NCBI RefSeq assembly: GCF_001866135.1
Contig: NZ_MODW01000002.1
Coordinates: 454,916-518,915 of the forward strand
Source: Microbacterium sp. LCT-H2
GTDB taxonomy: Bacteria > Actinomycetota > Actinomycetes > Actinomycetales > Microbacteriaceae
DNA length: 64,000 nt
Direction of reading: 5' to 3'
Shown here: piece by piece, positions 57,704 to 64,000 of the stretch
How positions within the stretch are numbered: the stretch's first letter is position 1
How the letters are laid out: every line of letters begins with the position of its first letter
The notes under the pieces: generated by a model
The model's input: the letters and a program-made list of their open reading frames with translations, nothing else
What the model was told of the DNA's origin: nothing
Database searches by the model: none
Translations under genes and position numbers: made by a program

Positions 57704-59308
57704 GTGCCGAAGCCTGTCGTGCTCATCGCCGAAGTACTCTCTCCCGCCACGATCGAGGCGCTCGGCCCCGACTTCGACGTCCGCCACGTCGACGGAACCG
57801 ATCGCGAAGCGCTGTTCGCCGCCCTCGCGGACTCGGACGCGGTGCTCATCCGCTCCGCGACCCGCATCGACGAGGAGGCGCTGTCACACGCGCCGAAGCT
57901 CAAGGTCGTCGCGCGGGCCGGTGTCGGCCTCGACAACGTCGACATCAAGGCCGCGACCGCGGCCGGCGTCATGGTCGTCAACGCCCCGACGTCGAACATC
58001 GTCTCCGCCGCCGAGCTCACGGTCGGCCACATCCTCAGCCTCGCCCGCAGGATCCCGGCCGCGCACGCCTCGCTGTCCGCCGGCCAGTGGAAGCGCAGCT
58101 CCTTCACCGGTGCCGAGCTCTTCGAGAAGACCGTCGGCATCGTCGGACTGGGCCGGATCGGCGCTCTCGTCGCCGCTCGCCTCGCCGCCTTCGACATGCG
58201 CGTCGTCGCGTACGACCCCTACGTCACCTCGGCGCGCGCCCAACAGCTCGGCGTGCAGCTCCTCTCGCTCGACGAGCTCGTCGCCGAGGCCGACTTCCTC
58301 ACGATCCACATGCCCAAGACCCCGGAGACGACGGGCATGATCGGCGCCGAGCAGTTCGCCGCGATGAAGCCGACCGCCTTCGTCGTCAACGTCGCCCGCG
58401 GCGGGCTCATCGACGAGGAGGCGCTGCACGAGGCGCTCGTCGCCGGCGAGATCGCCGGGGCCGGCCTGGACGTCTTCACCTCGGAGCCCCCGGCCGAGGG
58501 TGGCAGCGCCCGCGCGCTCCTCGATCTCCCGAACGTCGTCGTGACTCCGCACCTCGGTGCGAGCACGGAAGAGGCGCAGGAGAAGGCCGGCGTCTCGGTC
58601 GCGCGCTCGGTGCGGCTCGCGCTCGGCGGCGACCTCGTCCCGGATGCCGTCAACGTCGCGGGCGGCGTCATCGACCCGTACGTGCGTCCCGGCATCTCGC
58701 TCGTGGAGAAGCTCGGCCAGATCTTCGCCGCGCTGGCCACGTCGCCGCTCACGAGCCTCGACGTCGAGGTGCACGGCGAGCTCAACGACTACGACGTGAG
58801 CGTGCTCAAGCTCGCCGCCCTCAAGGGGGTCTTCACGAACATCGTGAGCGAGACCGTGTCGTACGTGAACGCGCCCCTCCTGGCGGAGCAGCGCGGCATC
58901 GCGGTGCGCCTGCTCAAGGACGATGTGAGCGAGGAGTACCGGAACGTCATCACCCTCACGGGGGCGCTGTCCGACGGATCGCAGCTCTCGGTGTCGGGCA
59001 CGCTGACCGGACCGAAGCAGGCCGAGAAGCTCGTCGGCATCAACGATCACGCCCTGGAGCTGCCGATCGAGAAGCACCACGTCGTGATGCTCTACACCGA
59101 CCGCCCCGGCATCGTGGCCGTCTACGGGCAGAAGTTCGGCGAGGCCGGGATCAACATTGCCGGCATGCAGATCTCGCGGCTCGCGGCGGGCGACCAGGCG
59201 CTCAGCGTGCTGACGCTCGACTCGCCCGTGTCCGAAGAGCTGCTGGACGACGTGCGGGGCGCCATCGACGCCGATCTCTTCCGTCAGATCGAGATCACCG
59301 AGGTCTGA
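57704..59308 (+). CDS. serA: D-3-phosphoglycerate dehydrogenase
   Basis: SerA oxidises 3-phosphoglycerate with NAD in the first step of serine synthesis. The 534 aa protein is the long actinobacterial form, with an extra domain and a C-terminal ACT domain (LYTDRPGIVAVYGQKFGEA) that allows serine feedback inhibition. The NAD motif VGIVGLGRIGA is near residue 150, and the catalytic Arg, Glu and His are in NVARGG, SEPPAEG and TPHLGAST. The start is the GTG at 57704, preceded by GAAGGATCC. Confidence 0.97.
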   Translation: MPKPVVLIAEVLSPATIEALGPDFDVRHVDGTDREALFAALADSDAVLIRSATRIDEEALSHAPKLKVVARAGVGLDNVDIKAATAAGVMVVNAPTSNIVSAAELTVGHILSLARRIPAAHASLSAGQWKRSSFTGAELFEKTVGIVGLGRIGALVAARLAAFDMRVVAYDPYVTSARAQQLGVQLLSLDELVAEADFLTIHMPKTPETTGMIGAEQFAAMKPTAFVVNVARGGLIDEEALHEALVAGEIAGAGLDVFTSEPPAEGGSARALLDLPNVVVTPHLGASTEEAQEKAGVSVARSVRLALGGDLVPDAVNVAGGVIDPYVRPGISLVEKLGQIFAALATSPLTSLDVEVHGELNDYDVSVLKLAALKGVFTNIVSETVSYVNAPLLAEQRGIAVRLLKDDVSEEYRNVITLTGALSDGSQLSVSGTLTGPKQAEKLVGINDHALELPIEKHHVVMLYTDRPGIVAVYGQKFGEAGINIAGMQISRLAAGDQALSVLTLDSPVSEELLDDVRGAIDADLFRQIEITEV

Positions 59309-59310
59309 CA

Positions 59311-59369
59311 CCGCAGAGCGGGGGAGAAGGGCGGGAGCGCAAGGCTCCCGCCCTTCTCCGTATCTGCGG
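59311..59369. terminator. Long bidirectional stem-loop after serA
   Basis: A perfect 16 bp stem pairs 59323-59338 with 59344-59359 around the loop GCAAG. An outer CCGCAGA/TCTGCGG stem (59311-59317 and 59363-59369) extends it, offset by one base. No T-run follows. It separates the convergent serA and tetR genes. Confidence 0.85.
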
Positions 59370-59381
59370 CCTCATCCGGCG

Positions 59382-59924
59382 TCAGGCGGTGGCGCGCAGC
59401 ACGAGCGCGATGAGATCCGCGAGCTCGTCGCTGCGCGGGACCAGGCGCTCCGGCCCGTGCACGTCGAGCGAGTTGTTGAAGTAGAGGCCGTCGCTCACGA
59501 GCATCACGAGGTCGAGGCTGGCGGTGTCGCGGACGTGTGGGCGGATCGTCTCCGCCCAGCGGCGCCGGGTCTCGCGGAGCATGTCGGACGCGGCGGTCGA
59601 GCCGCCCTGGGCCAGCCGGGTCGTGGCGATGAGCGCCCGATCGAGGGCGTCGTCCTCCATCACCGAGGTCCGGACGTAGTACGCGACGGGACCTTCGTCG
59701 GCGGTGCGCATGCGCTCCAGATCGAGGGTGGTCAGATGGTCGAGACGCTCCAGGAGCCCGGCCTCCAGATCGTCCTTGGAGCGGAAGTGATACAGCAGGC
59801 CGCCCTTCGACACCCCGGCGGCCTTCGCCGTGGCCTCGAGCGTCGCGGCGCGTTCGCCCTCGTCGATCAGGATCGCCTCGAAGGCGTCGAGGACCTTCTC
59901 ACGGGCGAGGGGAGGGCGGGGCAT
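59382..59924 (-). CDS. TetR-family transcriptional regulator
   Basis: The 180 aa protein has the N-terminal TetR helix-turn-helix (ATLEATAKAAGVSKGGLLYH, then FRSKDDLEAGLLERL) and a helical ligand domain. It diverges from a DHA2-type efflux gene. The 30 bp imperfect palindrome in the gap suggests it represses that pump, as in QacR/EmrB-type systems. The C-terminal domain sequence does not tell the ligand. Confidence 0.92.
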   Translation of the reverse strand: MPRPPLAREKVLDAFEAILIDEGERAATLEATAKAAGVSKGGLLYHFRSKDDLEAGLLERLDHLTTLDLERMRTADEGPVAYYVRTSVMEDDALDRALIATTRLAQGGSTAASDMLRETRRRWAETIRPHVRDTASLDLVMLVSDGLYFNNSLDVHGPERLVPRSDELADLIALVLRATA

Positions 59925-59961
59925 CGGTCATCCTCTGAACGGGATCGGGAGGGCGGCATCT

Positions 59962-59991
59962 GTTACTATACCAGCCGGACGGTTTAGTAAC
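59962..59991. promoter_or_regulatory. 30 bp inverted repeat between tetR and the efflux gene
   Basis: GTTACTA at 59962-59968 pairs with TAGTAAC at 59985-59991. The inner ACC/GGT and CCGG pairings share the same centre at 59976.5. Three symmetric positions are mismatched. The arms look like TetR half-sites, and the region is the only AT-rich patch between the two genes. Confidence 0.7.
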
Positions 59992-60020
59992 GAGCGGTCC
60001 TCAGGAAGGAAAGGTGTTCC

Positions 60021-61556
60021 ATGACCCGTACTGCGTCGATCCCGACGACAGAGACGGAAGCTCCCCGCGTCGGGGCTCGGGGGTGGGCGGCGCTCGTCGT
60101 CCTCATGCTCCCGGTGCTGCTGGTGTCGGTGGACAACACGGTGCTGAGCTTCGCGCTGCCCGAGATCTCGATCTCGCTCGCGCCGAGCGGGGCCGAGCAG
60201 CTCTGGATCATCGACGTCTATCCGCTCGTGCTCGCCGGACTCCTGGTGACCATGGGGACACTCGGCGACCGTTTCGGGCGTCGCCGCCTGCTCCTCATCG
60301 GGGCCACCGGGTTCGCCGTGGTCTCCGCGCTGGCCGCCTTCGCGCCGACCGCGGGCCTGCTGATCGCCGCCCGCGCCCTGCTCGGCTTCTTCGGCGCCAT
60401 GCTGATGCCGTCGACGCTGTCGCTGCTGCGGTCGATCTTCCAGAACCGCGACCAGCGCCGCATGGCCATCGCGGTCTGGGCATCCGCGTTCTCTGCCGGA
60501 TCCGCGCTCGGCCCTATCGTCGGCGGCTTCCTCCTCGAGCACTTCGCGTGGGGCTCGGTGTTCCTCATCGCCGTGCCGGTGCTCATCCCGCTGCTCATCG
60601 CCGCACCGCTGCTCGTGCCGGAGAGCCGTGACCCGAACCCCGGCCGCATCGACCCGCTCAGCATCGCCCTCTCGATGGCCGCGATGATCCCGGTCGTCTA
60701 CGCGATCAAGTCCTTCGCGGTCGATGGTCCGTCGCTCTACGCCGGAGGATGGGCGCTGCTCGGTCTCGTGATGGGGACGCTGTTCGTGCGCCGTCAGCTC
60801 CGCGCCGACACCCCGATGCTCGACATGGCGCTGTTCCGCCGTGGCTCGTTCTCGGGCGCGATCCTGGTGAACCTGCTCAGCGTCGTGGCCCTCGTCGGGT
60901 TCCTCTACTTCGTGTCGCAGCACCTCCAGCTCGTGCTGGGGCTCTCGCCGATGGTCGCGGGCCTCGCTCTCGTGCCGGGGATGGCGGCGATGATCGTCGC
61001 CGGACTCACGGTGGTGCCGATCTCGCGGCGGGTGCCGCCGCACGTGCTCATCCCGGCGGCGCTGGTGTTCTCGGTCGCGGGCTACCTCATCGTCGCGTTC
61101 ACGACGCACGAGCACGGCGTGGCTCCGCTGATCCTCGCCTTCGCCGTCCTCGGCATCGGCATCGGCGCGGCCGAGACCATCTCGAACGAGCTCATCCTGT
61201 CCAGCGCCCCCGCGGCGAAGGCCGGTGCCGCCAGCGCGGTGTCCGAGACGGCGTACGAGCTCGGTGCCGTGCTGGGGACCGCGATCCTGGGCGGCATCAT
61301 CACCGCGTTCTACCGCGGCGCGCTGGTGCTGCCCGAGGGGCTTCCGGCGGGCGTGGCCCGCGCTGCGCAGGAGACGCTGGCGGGCGCCTACACCGCCGCC
61401 CACGAGCTCCCGGCCGCGCTCGGCGACGCCCTGTGGCAGGCGGCGGCCGACGCGTTCGGCTCGGGAGTCACGGTCACCTCGCTCATCGGGGCGGGCCTCG
61501 TCGTCGTCGCCGCGGTCATCGCGGCCGTCACACTGCGCAAGGCACCCACGCACTGA
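60021..61556 (+). CDS. DHA2-family MFS efflux transporter
   Basis: The 511 aa protein has 14 predicted membrane segments and the DHA2 motifs: [20 protein letters not shown] in TM1, [19 protein letters not shown], and [13 protein letters not shown]. Family members such as QacA, EmrB and LfrA export cationic dyes, disinfectants or antibiotics using the proton gradient. The start is the ATG at 60021, preceded by GGAAGGAAAGG. The TetR gene upstream is the likely repressor. Confidence 0.94.
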   Translation: MTRTASIPTTETEAPRVGARGWAALVVLMLPVLLVSVDNTVLSFALPEISISLAPSGAEQLWIIDVYPLVLAGLLVTMGTLGDRFGRRRLLLIGATGFAVVSALAAFAPTAGLLIAARALLGFFGAMLMPSTLSLLRSIFQNRDQRRMAIAVWASAFSAGSALGPIVGGFLLEHFAWGSVFLIAVPVLIPLLIAAPLLVPESRDPNPGRIDPLSIALSMAAMIPVVYAIKSFAVDGPSLYAGGWALLGLVMGTLFVRRQLRADTPMLDMALFRRGSFSGAILVNLLSVVALVGFLYFVSQHLQLVLGLSPMVAGLALVPGMAAMIVAGLTVVPISRRVPPHVLIPAALVFSVAGYLIVAFTTHEHGVAPLILAFAVLGIGIGAAETISNELILSSAPAAKAGAASAVSETAYELGAVLGTAILGGIITAFYRGALVLPEGLPAGVARAAQETLAGAYTAAHELPAALGDALWQAAADAFGSGVTVTSLIGAGLVVVAAVIAAVTLRKAPTH

Positions 61557-61638
61557 CCACTACGCTGGGGGGACCGGCCCGTTCGACCCGCGGTCGCGCC
61601 GCGGTCGGTCCACCCCCGTGCAGTGCGCAAGGAGTCTC

Positions 61639-62682
61639 ATGTCGCGTGTCGTGAAGCTGGCCGTCATCCCGGGTGACGGCATCGGTCCCGAGGTCATCGC
61701 CGAGGCGGAGAAGGTGCTCGACGCCGTCACCGCCGACAGCGACGTGACGTTCGACAAGACCCGCTTCTCGCTCGGTGCCGACCGGTACCTCGAGACCGGC
61801 GACACGCTCACCGACGACGACCTCGCCGCGATCGCCGCACACGACGCGATCCTCCTCGGCGCGGTCGGCGGCACGCCGGGCGACCCGCGGCTGAAGGACG
61901 CGAACATCGAGCGCGGACTGCTGCTGAAGCTCCGGTTCACCCTCGACCACTACGTGAACCTGCGCCCCTCGAAGCTCTTCACCGGAGCTCCTGGTCCGCT
62001 GTCGGACCCGGGGGAGATCGACTTCGTCGTCGTCCGCGAGGGGACGGAGGGTCCCTACGTCGGCAACGGCGGGGCGATCCGTAAGGGGACGCCGCACGAG
62101 GTGGCGAACGAGACCTCCGTGAACACCGCCTTCGGCGTCGAGCGGGTCGTCCGCTACGCGTTCGCGCTTGCCGAACGCCGCCGTCAGAAGCTCACGCTCG
62201 TGCACAAGACCAACGTGCTCGTGCACGCCGGTGCGATCTGGCAGCGAATCGTGAACGAGGTCGCTTCCGAGCACCCCGACGTCGCCGTCGACTACCTGCA
62301 CGTCGACGCCGCCACCATTTTCCTCGTCACCGATCCCTCGCGCTTCGACGTGATCGTCACGGACAATCTCTTCGGTGACATCCTCACCGACCTCGCCGGC
62401 GCCGTCACGGGCGGCATCGGCCTCGCCGCCTCGGGGAACATCAACCCCGATGGCGCCTTCCCGTCGATGTTCGAGCCCGTGCACGGCTCGGCTCCGGACA
62501 TCGCGGGTCAGCAGAAGGCCGACCCGACCGCCGCGATCCTCTCCATCGCGCTGCTGCTCGACCACCTCGGCCTGACGGTCGAGTCGGCGCGTGTGAGCGC
62601 CGCGGTCGAGGCGGACATCGCCGCTCGCAGCGGTGCCCGCACCACCGCGGAGATCGGCTCCGCGATCACTGCCCGTCTCTGA
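61639..62682 (+). CDS. leuB: 3-isopropylmalate dehydrogenase
   Basis: LeuB oxidises and decarboxylates 3-isopropylmalate in leucine synthesis. The 347 aa protein has the N-terminal [10 protein letters not shown], the substrate arginines in [15 protein letters not shown], and the NAD site GSAPDIAGQ after FEPVH. The metal-binding residues are in [17 protein letters not shown]. It starts at the ATG at 61639 after AAGGAG. ilvE follows after 62 bp, giving a short BCAA unit. Confidence 0.97.
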   Translation: MSRVVKLAVIPGDGIGPEVIAEAEKVLDAVTADSDVTFDKTRFSLGADRYLETGDTLTDDDLAAIAAHDAILLGAVGGTPGDPRLKDANIERGLLLKLRFTLDHYVNLRPSKLFTGAPGPLSDPGEIDFVVVREGTEGPYVGNGGAIRKGTPHEVANETSVNTAFGVERVVRYAFALAERRRQKLTLVHKTNVLVHAGAIWQRIVNEVASEHPDVAVDYLHVDAATIFLVTDPSRFDVIVTDNLFGDILTDLAGAVTGGIGLAASGNINPDGAFPSMFEPVHGSAPDIAGQQKADPTAAILSIALLLDHLGLTVESARVSAAVEADIAARSGARTTAEIGSAITARL

Positions 62683-62744
62683 ACGGCGGGCGTAGGCTGA
62701 CAGGGCGCGAGGATGCGCCCACCCCACGAGGATTGGATGACGAC

Positions 62745-63845
62745 ATGACGACGATCGACGCTGAGACGAGCGTGGCTCCCCTGGAGTTCGCCGTGACGAA
62801 GAACCTGAACGCGGCCTCGCCGGCACGCGTCGCCGAAGTGCTGGAGAGCCCCGGGTTCGGGGTCGTCTTCACCGACCACATGGTCGACATCTGCTGGTCG
62901 GCCAAGGGCGGCTGGCACCGTCCGCGCGTGCAGCCCTACGGCCCGATCCCGCTCGACCCCGCGGCGTCCGTGCTGCACTACGCGCAGGAGATCTTCGAGG
63001 GCATTAAGGCCTACCGGCACGCGGACGGTTCGATCCACACCTTCCGGCCGGACCGCAACGCCGCGCGTCTGCAGGCGAGCGCCCGCCGCCTCGCGCTGCC
63101 GGAGCTGCCGACGGAGTACTTCATCCAGTCGCTGCGGGAGCTCATCGCCGTCGACGGCCGCTGGGTGCCCTCCGGTGCCGACCAGAGCCTGTACCTGCGG
63201 CCATTCATGTTCGCCAAGGAGGCGTTCCTCGGCGTGCGTGCGGCGCAGAAGGTCGCCTACTACGTGATCGCGAGCCCCGCCGGTGCGTACTTCACCGGAG
63301 GCGTGAAGCCGGTACGGATCTGGCTCTCCGAGGATTACGCCCGCGCCGGCCGCGGCGGCACCGGCAAGGCGAAGACGGGCGGCAATTACGCCTCCAGCCT
63401 CCTGCCGCAGGCCGAGGCCAGTGCGAAGGGCTGCGACCAGGTCGTGTTCCTCAACGAGAACCGCGACGTGGAGGAGCTCGGCGGCATGAACGTCGTGTTC
63501 GTGTTCAAGGACGGGCGCGTCGTCACGCCGGAGTCCGACAGCATCCTCGAGGGCATCACGCGCGACTCGCTGCTGCAGCTCGCTGAGGACCGAGGCTACA
63601 CGGTCGAGAAGCGACCGATCTCGATCGACGAGTGGCGCGAGGGCGTGGCCTCCGGTGACATCGTCGAGGTGTTCGCCTGTGGCACGGCCGCGGTCGTGAC
63701 TCCGATCGGCGCGCTCGTGGGTGAGGGCTTCGACGAGCCGCAGCCGCTGGGCGAGCTCGCGTTGTCCCTCCGCGAGGAGCTCACCGACATCCAGTACGGG
63801 CGCCGCGAGGACAAGCACGGCTGGCTGCTTCGCCTCGACGCCTGA
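62745..63845 (+). CDS. ilvE: Branched-chain amino acid aminotransferase
   Basis: IlvE is the PLP-dependent class IV aminotransferase that makes valine, leucine and isoleucine from their keto acids. The 366 aa protein is the longer (BCAT2-like) form. The PLP lysine is Lys210 in KTGGNYASSLLP, and the motif EIFEGIKAYRH is typical. The C-terminal phosphate-binding GTAAVVTPIG is intact. I chose the ATG at 62745 (MTTIDAE); a TTG at 62733 is also in frame. A stem-loop follows the gene. Confidence 0.96.
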   Translation: MTTIDAETSVAPLEFAVTKNLNAASPARVAEVLESPGFGVVFTDHMVDICWSAKGGWHRPRVQPYGPIPLDPAASVLHYAQEIFEGIKAYRHADGSIHTFRPDRNAARLQASARRLALPELPTEYFIQSLRELIAVDGRWVPSGADQSLYLRPFMFAKEAFLGVRAAQKVAYYVIASPAGAYFTGGVKPVRIWLSEDYARAGRGGTGKAKTGGNYASSLLPQAEASAKGCDQVVFLNENRDVEELGGMNVVFVFKDGRVVTPESDSILEGITRDSLLQLAEDRGYTVEKRPISIDEWREGVASGDIVEVFACGTAAVVTPIGALVGEGFDEPQPLGELALSLREELTDIQYGRREDKHGWLLRLDA

Positions 63846-63854
63846 TTCGATTCC

Positions 63855-63915
63855 CCGAGACCCCGTCCTCCCGCCGACACCCCGCCGTGTCACCGCGTGG
63901 AAGGCGGGGTCTCGG
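63855..63915 (+). terminator. Stem-loop after ilvE
   Basis: CCGAGACCCCG at 63855-63865 pairs perfectly with CGGGGTCTCGG at 63905-63915. The loop is 39 bases long and may fold further. No T-run follows. It is the likely 3' end of the leuB-ilvE transcript. Confidence 0.65.
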
Positions 63916-63960
63916 CGTGTACCCGGGGGCTCGCGCGCTGGGACGCTTCCTGCACAATGC

Positions 63961-64000
63961 GGGGGGAGTGGGGGAAGAGGGGCGGGGGGGGTGGGGAAGG
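63961..64000 (+). repeat. G-rich low-complexity end of the window
   Basis: The last 40 bases contain G-runs of 6, 5, 4, 8 and 4, with only three pyrimidines. No gene is present. It could fold as a G-quadruplex, but it may also be a low-quality contig end. Confidence 0.5.

Overview
The window is chromosomal DNA from a high-GC actinobacterium, most likely the family Microbacteriaceae and probably Microbacterium. Supporting signs are the very high G+C in third codon positions, the core order ftsK-pgsA-cinA-clgR-DUF3046-recA-recX-miaB-miaA-dapF-hflX, an actinobacterial tmRNA with an ...DFALAA tag, a TCGAA(N6)TTCGA-type SOS box before recA, and two short paralogous proteins of a type I associate with Microbacteriaceae.

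Region 1 (1-21.1 kb) is conserved core. It holds lysine/DAP and cell-wall genes (dapB, dapA, dapF), the nucleotide genes thyA-folA, RNase J, the FtsK translocase, phosphatidylglycerolphosphate synthase, CinA/PncC, ClgR, RecA/RecX, the two enzymes that make ms2i6A37 in tRNA (MiaB, MiaA), an RsmC-like methyltransferase and HflX. Many genes overlap by 1-4 bp, which indicates translational coupling.

Region 2 (21.1-29.5 kb) is mixed. It contains tmRNA (ssrA), tRNA-Lys(CTT), several small lineage-specific proteins (one pair is clearly paralogous), a lipoprotein, an inositol-phosphatase-family enzyme, a YedK/HMCES-type abasic-site protein, a YbaK-like protein and a MarR-MFS pair.

Region 3 (29.5-37.1 kb) holds an IclR regulator divergent from a 3-oxoacid CoA-transferase (A+B) and a thiolase, then an MFS gene and trehalose synthesis (otsA, otsB).

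Region 4 (37.1-42.4 kb and 57.7-63.9 kb) is branched-chain amino acid and serine synthesis: ilvD, ilvB-ilvN-ilvC, then serA, leuB and ilvE. These two blocks are separated by Region 5 (42.4-57.6 kb), an accessory carbohydrate locus. It has two intracellular GH29 alpha-L-fucosidases, a ROK repressor, a sugar ABC importer (binding protein plus two permeases, no ATPase), a ROK sugar kinase and an M81 (MlrC-like) metallopeptidase. After it come a fused FAD/Fe-S 2-hydroxyacid dehydrogenase divergent from a GntR/FCD regulator, and three membrane proteins. A TetR-MFS efflux pair sits between serA and leuB.

The most interesting signal is an inverted repeat with the core ACATCGGATGT. It occurs just upstream of the first fucosidase and again between the divergent ROK regulator and the ABC operon, which suggests one repressor controls both units. 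Four other divergent regulator/target pairs (IclR, GntR, TetR, MarR) also show inverted repeats in or next to their promoters.

No rRNA, CRISPR array, insertion sequence or phage gene was seen. Apart from the tmRNA region, no stretch longer than about 300 bp lacks a gene.
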